A stretch of DNA of 64,000 nt. It comes from Chaetoderma sp. LZ-2023a (taxonomy: Eukaryota > Mollusca > Caudofoveata > Chaetodermatida > Chaetodermatidae). The stretch spans positions 61,854,369 to 61,918,368 of the forward strand of contig CM067370.1 of NCBI GenBank assembly GCA_034401795.1, written 5' to 3'. Below are positions 1-10,293 of this stretch, piece after piece. The translations under genes were made by a program, and so were the position numbers. The stretch's first letter is position 1; each line of letters starts with the position of its first letter. The notes under the pieces were generated by a model. It was given only the letters and a program-made list of their open reading frames with translations, did no database searches and was not told the origin of the DNA.

Positions 1-1101
1 ATCTCAGTGGGTCATCATCTTTTTCCCTCTCGCCTTCAGTTGCCAAAATTTGCTCTTACAGGTCTTGATATTTACAATGGCTTCGGGAGGTAAGGAGGTT
101 GTCCTACGATGTCGGTGTCTTTTCTTTGATGGTGCACATTCAGCTGCCGCAGAGTTAGGTGCTGTGGTGATATCTGATATGATAATTTCCAGATCTTTGA
201 TTGATGTAACATCTTCTATATATATTCCTTCCATTTTCTTCCTAACAGTTTCTGCATACTCATCTGAGTTAATAGTTTGCCATCGTGGTCTTTGAGACAT
301 AGGTATATGCTCATTGGGCCTTCTGTCACTAGTAAGCTCAGTCTCGGTAATACCGACTACTGGTTTATAGTCTGATCCATTACATGCTTCTATGTTGATA
401 TCATGATCATCGGTTACGATGGCAATTTCCCTCACATGGCAGCTATCTCTATAGATTGTGTAGTCAATTTGGGAGGGTTTTTGAGGGTTAAGTCTGTTTG
501 AAATATTGTCAGGGAACCACGTTGCAACAGTTGGATAAGGATCAGGTAGTTGAAAGCTCTGGCGTTTCATGAAGCTACTGAATAATTTGTCGTGTTCTGA
601 TGGTGGGTTTCTGTGGAGAGATGCATTTATATCTCCCATGAGGATAACCACGCCAGCGCTGTACTTCGTGGAGATTTCGCTTATTTCAGTCCATGCTTCT
701 TTTTGTTTATCGGTAGTAGCGCCTTTTTTGCTGACGGCATGTATGCGTTGATAATGCAGATGTAACTTTCATTGGATTTGAGGAGGATGACGACTACTCT
801 GTTGCTTCCCTCAGTCAGTGGGCGGATTCCCTGGTCCAAGTGTTTTTGCCAGAAAGTTGCCACACCTTCTTGGCCTCTGAGGCGTTGACTTATGTGGGGA
901 TTATCCTGATCATAGTATTTGGCATGAAATGACAGGTTGTCAGAGATATTACGGAGTTTGCTTTCGTCATATACATGGGCCCAGTGTTCTTATACTCCTA
1001 TGATGTCATATTTTAGTGAAAGATGTTGAAGTTAGGCTGCATTGGAGGTAAGGCCACACATGTTATACGTTGCCACCTGGATGGTTCTACGCTCATTTGG
1101 C
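1..1101 (-). pseudogene. LINE endonuclease-domain fragment (EN)
   Basis: Minus-strand remnant of an apurinic-like endonuclease domain of a non-LTR retrotransposon, which nicks target DNA for reverse transcription. The conserved N-terminal block QVATYNMCGL reads from about 1090 down to 1056, the middle part (VVILLKSNESYICIINAYMP) lies at 863-681, and the MGDINA metal-binding block with SQIDYTIYRD follows below 651. The position usually read as SDH appears as SDY. The reading frame changes near 660-690, so the domain is broken. The RT part would lie to the left, outside the window. The clade is uncertain: it is unlike the CR1/L2 endonucleases further right and could match the family of the RT at 16.4-18.2 kb. 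Confidence 0.75.
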
Positions 1102-1370
1102 TGATTGGTCCCCAGCTGCTAGCATGATTGAGTGGGGTGTGGTGGACCCAGTGGCGTTGATGCTGATGGGGGTTGTGTCACGGATGGCATACCTTGGCTT
1201 TTGTTTGTTTGTATCTGGCCCTTCTTCTTTGGCCTCTCTCTAAAAATGACTTGGATTCTGGTTAGTTTTATCGTGGTCGTTAACATGAGTAGGTTTGCTA
1301 TACTTCCTATCTTTGTTTTTATCAGGTGCATAAGACATGGACGATAGGATGTCTTGTCATGTCTGTAGAA

Positions 1371-1662
1371 ATTGGAATAATGGTAGGTCTGCTGTCACCA
1401 GTTGCTATTAATGCGTGTGTACTCTCTGCACTTGTTTTTGTCTGACCACGAGGCGTACCTGTTTGGCACGGGAGTCAACCTCACAATACGACCTCTCATC
1501 GCTCTTGTATGCACAAATTAGAATAGTGGTAGGTCTGCTACTACTATCTGCTACTGTGTGTTTATTCTCTGTACTAATTTTTGGCTGATGATGCAATGTA
1601 ACTAGTTTGGCATGTGAATCAGCCTCACATTCCAACCTCTCATCGTTCTTACCCAGTTGATT
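1371..1662. repeat. Tandem duplication, two ~145-bp units
   Basis: Two diverged head-to-tail units (about 1371-1516 and 1517-1662). Both contain GGTAGGTCTGCT at the left and CCTCTCATCG at the right, 144-146 bp apart. The minus-strand frame passes through both, giving a repeated peptide pattern (DER...CE.DS.AK followed by ....ADSS.RPTTIL). Confidence 0.7.
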
Positions 1663-1977
1663 TTGAAGTAGTTGCTTTATCTCTTTAGTTATGCTATCAA
1701 TGTCGCATGTCTTACACTCTACCTCATTTGGCCTTGCCTCCATGGATCGCTGCATATCTCTACTGCCTGTATACATATTCTTTTCAACACGTTCAAGTCT
1801 TTCGCTTAGACTTTCTCTTTCACTGGTCGCCCGCATATTAGGACCGCTGTGGTGTGCTCGCAGCAGTTGGGCATATGACCTAGAGTTGTAAGTGGAGTTG
1901 TAAGCGGAGGGCTGTGGAGCGAACCAGACATGTGCATGAGTGTGCACATGCATGTGAACAAAGGCGTAGACACAATC

Positions 1978-1978
1978 G

Positions 1979-2048
<70 letters not shown>

Positions 2049-2065
2049 CACACGCACACACGCAG
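1978..2065. repeat. (CGTG)n/(GT)n compound microsatellite
   Basis: Tetranucleotide TGCG repeats pass into TG repeats and then a short CA/CG tail. They are the sole source of the His/Thr/Arg-rich and Cys/Val-rich open frames here. Confidence 0.97.
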
Positions 2066-2119
2066 AACACGAGTTCTTTTTTACAAAGAAATTTACAAAT
2101 CAATTCAGAATTCTATTAC

Positions 2120-2536
2120 TTAATCTAGTATTATCAGTTTTCGTTGGTTGACACCTATTCAGCATAGCAACAGTTGTTAACTGTCACTACAACCAACTTG
2201 TCCCAAAACAACTAGTTCCAGGATAAATATTATACATCACGATCCAGCTAAAATACAAAAATTGACTAGTACATAATTCTAGGCGATTACTACACAATAC
2301 AACGCAAATACTCATCTGGGATTTGGTCGCAGACTACTGTACCAATCAAATAATGATACAACTGGAAACAGGCTCGGTGACTACCACTTTACCAGTCTGA
2401 CAATAATACTGCACGGACAAACAACAGCATAAATAGTCATCTGGATTTGGTCGCAGACTACTGTACCAATCAAAGACTAATACAAAGCGAATAATCATCT
2501 GGGATTTGGTACACACACAATTAACCATGGTGGCCT
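2120..2536. other. Non-coding stretch with an internal direct repeat
   Basis: No gene is seen. The phrase CATCTGG(G)ATTTGGTCGCAGACTACTGTACCAATCAAA occurs at about 2313-2350 and again at about 2440-2475, and a shorter CATCTGGGATTTGGT recurs at about 2496. This is a partly decayed tandem repeat, possibly the 5' UTR of the LINE that follows. Confidence 0.5.
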
Positions 2537-2865
2537 GTGAAGTGTGCAAGAAACCAAGGGCTGAATTCACTCAGGGTGATCAGTGGTTATGACTTCCCTG
2601 TAAGCACAAACAATTTCCAGTTACCAAACCGAAAGAAAAAGCAACTTCCTCAACTAAGCACAGAAAGAGCCACAACAATCAACCAAGCCATGCCAATTTC
2701 AGGCAAACAAGCGATTGACACTGCTTCACATGCCACGCCAATTTCATGTGAAACAACAGCTTCACTTGTCACAGAGAAATTTCAGGCAAACAAGCAGTTG
2801 CCACTTCTGACACTGCTCCACATGGCACAGCAGGCGAAAAACCAGTTGACACAGCTCCACAAGCC

Positions 2866-3087
2866 ATGGAAATTTCAGGCAAACAAGCAGTTGCGACTGC
2901 TTCCCATGCTAGCAGTTTTCTCAGTCATAGCATCATAAGCAGCAGAATTCCAAGTAACAACAAAAACAAGGCTTGTATTCTCCAAGCTACAGAAAACTGT
3001 TCTTGCCGTGACCCAGACAATGCTTACATGATCAAATGCGACAACTGTGAAATATGGACACACTACTCATGCTCCCTACATGAGTAG
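2866..3087 (+). pseudogene. LINE ORF1: PHD-finger segment
   Basis: Contains CSCRDPDNAYMIKCDNC and then IWTHYSC, spaced like the first part of a C4HC3 PHD finger (C-x-C, C-x2-C, x4, H-x2-C). PHD fingers in host proteins read histone tails; in CR1-like ORF1 proteins they may guide chromatin targeting, but that role is inference. A stop (TAG) follows at about 3085 and the rest of ORF1 continues in another frame. The upstream region (2537-2938) is repetitive, with GKQA/ANKQ motifs, and shows no domain. Confidence 0.7.
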
Positions 3088-4066
3088 CACCCAAGCCAAT
3101 GAAACAATGAAAGATACTGGCAATGGCAACATCAAGACAAATGAGATGATAATGACATCAGCTAGAGAGATTGGAAGGGACACAACAAACCATAACACTG
3201 CGATCCTGACTCAAATCATCCGAGATATAAAAAACATCAAGGAGAGTAATGAGGTGCTGCAATCGCAAGTGCAGGAGCTGCAGTCGACGCATAAAATGAC
3301 CGGTTCCTGCCATCAAAAGAAATTTACACCTAGCAGTCATTACACTAAAAGCAATCTAAGTGACACATTCAATGCCAAAATCTCAAAACATCCAGAAAGA
3401 ATATCACCAAACAGAACTACTAATAACCTACCAACAAGACAGTGCCATAATAGCAGTAGACTACAAGCGACTTGCCACACAAAAAAGACCTTACTAATTG
3501 GTAGTTCCACTCTCAGAAAGCTCAGCGGACACTACATGTCAATAGACAACATCAGTATCATGGTTCGTTCTTTCAGTAGAGCTAAATAAATGAAATCCAT
3601 GACAGGCTAGTGACATTGCTAACAGCTAACAGCTGACTACTATGATGCAGTAGTGGTCCATGTTGGCACACACGATATTGGAAGGCGTAAACTAGAAGGC
3701 ATGATTACAGATTATGGAGAGCTTATTCAAATGATCAAATCAATCTTGCCTAACACAGAAATCTTCATTTCGTCACCTTTGCCGCGTCCCACCAGCAGAT
3801 ATCATAACATCCTAACAGAAGTTTTTAATGGAATGCTCTGGTCCCTCACGTACTGGCTCAAAGTCAACTTCATTGATAATACACAACTGTTTAGTAGCCC
3901 AGAAGGAGAAGTGTATAAGGAACTGTTTCGGGACAACGTCCATCCAAACCATCAACGGATCTGCTTATTATCCGACAACATTAAAAATTATCAGCATTCA
4001 TTAATGGATATCACCAGGGACACGGAGGATTTTTACTATCCACAAACACCACCACGGAGGAGTTAG
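3047..4066 (+). pseudogene. LINE ORF1: coiled coil and SGNH/esterase-like domain
   Basis: The first part (about 3047-3300) is helical and coiled-coil-like (IIRDIKNIKESNEVLQSQVQELQ). Then come TLLIGSSTLRKL (about 3485-3520; block I Ser in GSS), VHVGTHDI (about 3657-3680; the GxND block III position reads GTHD) and RDNVHPNHQR (about 3930-3960; block V D-x-x-H). This is the SGNH-hydrolase pattern of CR1-type ORF1 esterases, which probably act on lipid or membrane substrates. The Asn of block III is replaced by His, which should weaken the oxyanion hole. Stops at about 3586 split the domain between two frames. Confidence 0.7.
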
Positions 4067-4089
4067 AACCGGCAACAAACAGCTCCAAA

Positions 4090-4985
4090 ATGGTATCAAC
4101 ACCAATACAGCTATCCAACCACTTCAACTTATTACACAAGCCTCCAATAGCCACACCAACAAATGATGAAGCATACGAAGACAGTATAAATAACACAACA
4201 AATATGAATACTGAACTGCCTTCCCAATCTAGCCATATTCAGAAAGAAGCTATACCAAAATACATCCAACGGATTAATAAAACAAACTCTAAAGAAATAA
4301 CAAATACATGTATATACACAAATGCGGATAGTCTGATCAACAAAAAAGCTGAACTGGAAACGCTGGTATACGAGACTCGTCCTCCCATCATATTAATTAC
4401 AGAAGTGCCACCTAAAAACACAAACATAAACATTAGCGAACTACAAATTACCGAATGTAAACCCTCATTGAATAAAAACCCATCAAGAGGTGTCCTGATT
4501 TATACTCACAAATCAATAGATGCCAAGGACTGTGATACACTAAATAATCATTGCTTCAACGAGTCAGTGTGGACATCATGGATCTCACAACAAAAAGAAA
4601 CAATCCTTGTTGAATGCATTTATAGAAGTTCAAACTCGGATGGCCCAAACAACAAAAATCCGCTAAATCTGCTAAACATGGCAGGTGAGTTTGGCTCTGA
4701 CCACGTTCTTATAGTAGGGGACTTCGATTTCAGTAGAATTAACTGGAGCACTGGACTTTCAACTAATGGAGAGGAAGATGCATTTCTGGATTCTACTTAT
4801 AATATTTTTCTACAACAACTATAGTTACTAGACCAACAAGGCACAGAATAAATCAGAAATCATATCTACTAGATCTCATCTTAGTAAACAACAGGAACAT
4901 TGTCTATGAAATAACCCACCTACCGCCTCTAGGTAAAAGCAATCACGACATTCTACAAATTTCACTGCACCCGAACATTTTAAGC
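4090..4985 (+). pseudogene. LINE ORF2: endonuclease domain
   Basis: Starts ITNTCIYTNADSLINKKAEL, with the catalytic Glu block IILITEVPPK, the YRSSNS block, IVGDFDFSRINW (usually GDFN; here Asp) and, after a stop at 4822, LLDLILVNNR and LGKSNHDIL (usually SDH; here SNH). It is a typical CR1/L2-like APE endonuclease but carries substitutions at two metal or catalytic positions and a premature stop, so it is a decayed copy. It lies directly upstream of the RT in the same element. Confidence 0.8.
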
Positions 4986-5082
4986 CATGCCAAACAGACA
5001 ACTAAATCCAAACTACTATTGAATAAAGATAGGTATGCTGAAAAGCGAACAGAGTTAGGAATGATGGACTGGCAGGATCTGA

Positions 5083-7076
5083 ATGAACTCGATACACAGA
5101 AAATTAACCACTATGAAAGAGCAATATATTCCTACCTCTAAGCAACAGGGCAGAAAGAAACATCTTTGGATTGACCACACCACATCACAGTCACTTACAC
5201 TAAAGAACCGAGCCTACAAAAAGTATAATAAAACTAAGCAAACTACAGATTATGAGCTTTACAAGCCTGCCAGAAGCACAGCTACATCATCCATCCGAAG
5301 AGCCAAACAGTCCTTCGAACGAAAAGTGGCGTCTGAAAGTAAAAATAACCCTAAAGCATTTTGGAACTATGTAAAAAGCAAAACAACTCTACATGAATCG
5401 ATTAGTGATCTCCGTAACCCAGATACTGGCACGATTAGCACAGATGACAAAGAAAAAGCAAATATCCTCAACAATTTCTTCTCAAGTATCTTCACTTCTG
5501 AGGACTTGCATACTATACCAAGTATCAGCAATAGGTCCACCTGCACTATTTTAGACAGTATATTAATAACACCTATGGCTATTGAGAAAAAAACTGAAAG
5601 CCCTCAATCCAAGTAAAAGCAATGGCCCAGACGAAATTCCAGTGAGAATACTAATCGAAGTAGGCAAGGAAATTAGTGTACCTTTATGCATCATCTTTAA
5701 CAAATCTCTCGAAGAAGGTGTACTTCCAAACATCTGGAAATTGGCAAATGTGTGCTGCATATACAAGAATGGTTCAAAAACTGATCCAAATAACTACAGA
5801 CCAATTAGCCTTACCTGCACCCTGTGCAAGGTCATTTGCTAAAGACAGTATCGTAAACTATTTGGAAGAAGTCAACCTATTCTCTACATGCCAGCATGGT
5901 TTCAGACATAACAGATCATGCAAAACTCAACTGCTAGAGAAATCTTGATTACATACCGACTAAACTTGATGCAAAAGAATCTGTTGATGCTGTATATCTG
6001 GATTTCTCCAAGGCTTTCGATACCATACCACATAAAAGACTCCAATCAAAATTGCAAAGCTACCGTATAGGAAATAAAGTAACCAAGTGGATAGAAAACT
6101 ATTTACCCAATAGAAAACAAAGTGTAAGAATTAATGATACAACATCAGATTGGGCAGATGTAACCAGTGGCATACCACAAGGAAGTGTTCTGGGGCCTGT
6201 CCTTTTTCTAATTTACATAAATGATCTACCAGAATCACTAACCTGCCACTGCAAAGTATTTGCCGATGACACGAAAATATATGGAGACCCATCCACCAAT
6301 GATATCCAAGATAACATAGACAAGGTATGCGAGTGGTCCCGGACATGGCAACTAGGCTTCAATACAAGTAAAACGCACATCTAACATTTTGGCAGTAACA
6401 ATTCCCGAGTCCAATACTCTATGACAACTGGTACCTCCCACATACAGCCAATAGCTACATCACAGCTGGACAAGGATTTGGGAGTGCATATCGACACAGA
6501 CCTTTCTTTTGATACATACATAACTAACATTGTATCTAAGCCGAATAGTAGAGCAGGAAGAATCAAATAACTTTTTCCTGTACAGAGCCATCTACACTTA
6601 CTTTACTCTACAAATCTTTAGTAAGACCTATTCTTGAATACTGTAACTCGGCATGGTCACCAAGATTTAAACGACAATCCCAGCTATTAGAAAAAGTACA
6701 GCGTCGGGCAACAAAGTTATTACCACAAATTAGAGACTACAGCTACACAGAAAGACTCAGCACCCTAAATCTAATGTCATTGAAATACAGAAGATTTCGA
6801 GGAGACTTAATCGAAACATACAAAATTCTTAATGATATGTACAACATTGACAAATGCAGCTTCTTCAAACTCTCCACTAATACACATACTAGAGGACGTA
6901 GGTTCAAGCTCAACATGAAACGCAGCACTAGGGATATTCGCAAATACCTTTTCTCTAACAGAGTCGTACCCTATTGGTATTCACTGCCAGCAACAGTTAT
7001 AGAGGCACCAACGGTTGAATCCTTCAAAAGTAAACTAGACAAGCATTTCAAAGAAATTCCTCATGATTTTGACTAA
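5083..7076 (+). pseudogene. LINE ORF2: reverse transcriptase and C-terminal domain
   Basis: RT landmarks in order: KKHLWIDHTTSQ and FWNYVKSK (linker), LNPSKSNGPDEIPV (about 5600), NNYRPISLT (about 5790), FSKAFDTIPHKRL (about 6005-6045), SGIPQGSVLGPVLF (about 6165-6210), FADDTKIYG (catalytic Asp pair at 6265-6270), and the C-terminal SLVRPILEYCNSAWSPRFKRQSQLLEKVQRRATKLLP followed by RGRRFKLNMKR and WYSLPATVIEAPTV. Several frame changes occur between 5616 and 6774. The final stop is at 7074-7076. Confidence 0.85.
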
Positions 7077-7376
7077 ACATGATTTGCATAGAGACACTAG
7101 TGTAGAGAAGGAGAGCCAGATAACGATAAACACATTGCACAGGCCATATGCTTATCAGACCACCACAAAGTCATACTGCAATTCTGCCTCTGCATAGACA
7201 AGAACATGCTCAGTAGCGATTCCAATTACCGGTAGATAATCTCTGCTTCCACGTTCTTACTTTGTGGCTGCATGAAGAGACACTTGCGTAGAGGAGGGGA
7301 CTTGGATGGCGATGAGCAAAGAGAATGAATATAACAGCAATTAGACCTACCACGGCCTGCACAAGTGAACATGTAA

Positions 7377-7695
7377 ACAAATGCTAGGCGCAGCAGGATG
7401 TGACCATGAGTGTAGGTGGCACACCGCAGCTAACGCGGGGAACACCCAACTGCATCATAGAATTTCCAAAAACATAGCTAAAGTTTTAAATCTAATGTCA
7501 CTGATATGCTGATGGTTTCGAGGAGACTTAATTGAGCGACAATGGTTAAATCATTCAAATACAAACTAGATAGATCTATTTCAAAGAACAATCTTTTGAA
7601 TTGAACTGAGCTAGCCATACGACAATAAAACACTGAGGTAATAGCAAGCCAATGGCTTATGCCTCGTAAAATGATTATGATGATGATGATAATGT
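7377..7695 (+). mobile_element. SINE-like deletion derivative of the CR1/L2-like LINE
   Basis: A ~310-bp unit. It has a head of unknown origin (GCTAGGCGCAGCAGGATGTG...), then a short piece of the LINE RT C-terminus (TTTCGAGGAGACTTAATTGA) joined directly to a downstream piece (GGTTAAATCATTCAAATACA), then a tail (AATGGCTTATGCCTCGTAAAATGAT) ending in (ATG)n. A second copy with the same internal junction lies in reverse at 18.8-19.1 kb. A deletion shared by two loci implies that the shortened form was itself amplified, presumably using enzymes of the parent LINE. Confidence 0.65.
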
Positions 7696-7822
7696 GTGTA
7701 TGTGTGCGTGCATGTGAGTATATGTTTGCGTAAAAGAGTTCAAACAGATGTTATTGAGTTTATGTCTTTAGCCATAATATTACTTACTTAGGCTTACTTA
7801 GGTTGTTTCTGACCACAGGCTT

Positions 7823-9476
7823 ATGGAAACAGCGCGGTTCATTAGTAATAACACAATTATAACAGATAAAAATGAGATAGTAGACAAATTCAATGAATAC
7901 TTTATTATTATTGGACCTAACCTATCACAAAAAATTCAATCCAGTTCGGCCAAAAATATAGAAGGCTATTTGTTAGGCAGCTACCAACACTCAATGTTCC
8001 TAACACCAACAGATGAAGAAGAAATCTATAAAATCTTGATGCAAATTAACCAGACTAAAAGTGCAGGTATTGACAACTTTAAATGGAAAATCTTTAAACC
8101 CTGTATAACAGAAATACTCACCCCACTAAATCACATTTGTAATCTCTCACTCTCACAGGGTATATTCCCATCACGACTAAAAATAGCATGAGTAACACCT
8201 ATTTATAAAGCTAAAGATCCATCTGATTGTACTAGCTACAGACCAGTCTCAGACAACAGAATTGTTAATTATCTAAATAGATATTCAATTATCTACAAAT
8301 CTCAGTATGGTTTCAGAGAAAAACACTACTATGCTTGCCATTGTGGATATGATGCAAAAAATATCTGAGTGCTTGGAAAATAAAGAACATACACTCGGGG
8401 TGTTCCTGGAGCTTTCTAAAGCATTCGACACTATTGACTATGAAATCTTATTGAAAAGATCATCACATTACGGTATAAGAGGCATCGCTTTGGATTGGAT
8501 TCAAAATTATTTGACTAACAGGATTCAATGTGTTCAATTTAATGGTGCTATTTCAGGAAACAAGAAATTAGTCTGCGGTGTACCTCAGGGTTCAATCCTT
8601 GGACCCCTGTTGTTCTTACTATACATGCATGATTTACCCAATGCCACTAACCAACTTTCATTAATACTATTTGAAGATGATACCAACGCCTTGGATATAA
8701 ATACTCTATACAAAAATGTAAATAATGAAATGGAAAAAATTATAAATTGGTTCAAAATTAATAAATTATCTCTAAATGTTAACAAAACTAACTTTATACT
8801 ATTTACAAGGTCGAGCCAACCTGAAGAAGCTGCTCTCCCAAAACTTTACATAGACAATCAAGAAATAGAGGAGGCCGAGTGTGTTAAATTCCTGGGAGTC
8901 TATTTCAACAAACATTTAATCTGGGAGAAGCACATAGAGATAATCACATCCAAGGTAGCAAGGAATATTGGTATCATGCGCAGACTCAAGTCATATCTTC
9001 CATCTCATATCTTAAAAACTCTGTATAACACATTGATACTTCCACACATAACCTACTGCAATGCTATCTGGAGCAATACATATCAAAATAAACTAAAAAA
9101 CCTACAATCACTACAAAAGCAATCTATCAAACTATTTTCGCAAACAGCAGGGGGACAAGACACCTTCAAAAGTAACACAATCCTAAAACTCGAAGACATT
9201 GGAAGGGTTCAATTGTATGCAATTCTAAAGGACTACCACAATGGCAACCTACCCTCATCTCTATCCAATCTTTTTTCAATAAATGCAGACATACATACGC
9301 ACAACACAAGAACAAGTTCCAACCTACATGTCACATACCACCGAACAGCTACACGAACATCATCCTATCAAGCAATACAACTATGGAATAATACAGATAC
9401 AGACATACGTACACAAATTCTCACGTTAAAATCATCCAAAATATTCATCAAAAACATAATTATTGACAACTACTAG
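7823..9476 (+). pseudogene. Second LINE family: reverse transcriptase (5' truncated)
   Basis: Two open stretches (7823-8191 and 8307-9476) cover the RT of a different, AT-rich non-LTR family. Landmarks are INQTKSAGIDNFKWKIFKP, ELSKAFDTIDYEIL, LTNRIQCVQFNG, VCGVPQGSILGPLLF, the catalytic block LILFEDDTN (8670-8681) and the C-terminal VKFLGVYFNKHLIWEKHI and RTSSYQAIQLWN. The usual FADD reads FEDD, Ala to Glu beside the catalytic Asp pair. The two stretches are separated by a stop at 8189 and about 115 bp in other frames. No endonuclease is seen, so the copy is 5' truncated. It belongs to the Jockey/CR1 assemblage; the clade is unresolved. Confidence 0.8.
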
Positions 9477-9813
9477 AAACCACACCACTAACTACCACCA
9501 CTATGGCCATTACACAGAACAGTTCTAGAACGACTTGGCATGCTTCCGGGGTGAGCTGAGGTGTTCTGTTGGGCATTCTGGGCACGGTGATGGAAGACAT
9601 TGCTTCCCAAAGAGGCAGTGCCTTCCAATCCAATTGTGCTCGGAGTGCTCAGCGGAGCACTTCTCACTAATTAACATGTTAACTTACTGTCTTGACCTGG
9701 AGGCATGCCAACTTCTTTTAGCATTATTAATCTTATTATGAGCTGTGCTGCAGTCTAACTATTCAAGGCAATTGTTCACCGGAACCGAACATCAAATGTA
9801 AAACTGTATAGGA

Positions 9814-9814
<1 letters not shown>

Positions 9815-9882
<68 letters not shown>
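9815..9882. repeat. (TAA)n microsatellite
   Basis: About 22 uninterrupted TAA units, followed by TATTG and, at 9911-9924, a 14-bp poly-C run. The poly-Leu open frame on the minus strand here is an artefact of the repeat. Confidence 0.98.
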
Positions 9883-10108
9883 TTGTAATATATAATAGAT
9901 GAGCTCCCCACCCCCCCCCCCCCCACCATCCCTCTCCTACCCTCCATCCCTTTATGTTCATGAATGTAATTGTCCTGTTTTGCTGTTGTATCCTACATGT
10001 ATGTACCTACTGTTCATATAGTATCACGTAATATATGTTTGTTTATGTTACATCCTATTATATATGTCATAATATATTGTGCAATTAATGTTTATATATT
10101 AGGGGTCC

Positions 10109-10142
10109 ACCACTTTATAGGCTTGCCTTTGGTGGACTGCCT
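10109..10142 (+). other. Putative LINE 3' recognition hairpin
   Basis: GTCCACCA ... TGGTGGAC is a perfect 8-bp stem enclosing TAGGCTTGCC. The homologous 3' end at 43.45 kb has GTCCGCC ... GGCGAAC with the loop TAGGCAATGCC. Several LINE RTs recognise a 3' UTR stem-loop of this kind; that role here is inferred. Confidence 0.5.
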
Positions 10143-10293
10143 GTTGTAATCTCTAATACTGACGACTAAATACGAAAATAAATAATCTTGAATCTTGAAT
10201 CTCATGCCTCAATGGTCAGATCTTCTTCTTCATCATCATCATATTGTGCTCTTTCTGTTCCGGGTTCAATAGGCACTGTATAGTCATATACTA

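Larger units (their letters stand above)
1371..2110 (-). pseudogene. Probable LINE ORF1-like remnant with coiled coil
   Basis: A minus-strand open frame upstream of the endonuclease fragment. After a low-complexity His/Thr/Arg run coded by the CA/CG microsatellite, it has a charged segment (SERESLSERLERVEKNMY... ITKEIKQLLQNQLGKNDERLE) with heptad-like leucines that suggests a coiled coil, as in LINE ORF1 proteins. No zinc knuckle or RRM is visible. The assignment rests on its position upstream of the endonuclease and on its composition, not on a recognised domain. The start is unclear because the microsatellite inflates the frame. Confidence 0.35.
2520..7380 (+). mobile_element. CR1/L2-like LINE, near full length, decayed
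   Basis: Plus-strand non-LTR retrotransposon with an ORF1 region (PHD finger, coiled coil, SGNH/esterase-like domain), then endonuclease and reverse transcriptase, ending in the conserved C-terminal block (HTRGRRFKLNMKR... YWYSLPATVIEAPTVESFKSKLD) at 7076. PHD and esterase-like ORF1 domains are known in the CR1/L2 group. The 3' UTR runs from 7077 to about 7376. A more decayed relative is at 35.4-36.8 kb. Stops and frame changes interrupt the coding regions (for example after 3085, 4824, 5616 and 5842), so it is not active. Confidence 0.85.
9477..10200 (+). other. 3' UTR and tail of the second LINE family, with inserted simple repeats
   Basis: No gene. It runs from the RT stop through (TAA)n and poly-C to a 3' end at about 10070-10199 with a short hairpin and the tail AAATAATCTTGAATCTTGAATCT. 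The same 3' end (AAATAATATTGAATCTTGATCT) occurs at 43.43-43.55 kb, which fixes the family boundary. The 9500-9780 stretch holds a small open frame with no recognisable features. Confidence 0.6.

Noticed and set aside
1914-2151. Cys/Val/Arg repeat frames on the plus strand
   Set aside because: Produced by the TGCG/TG microsatellite.
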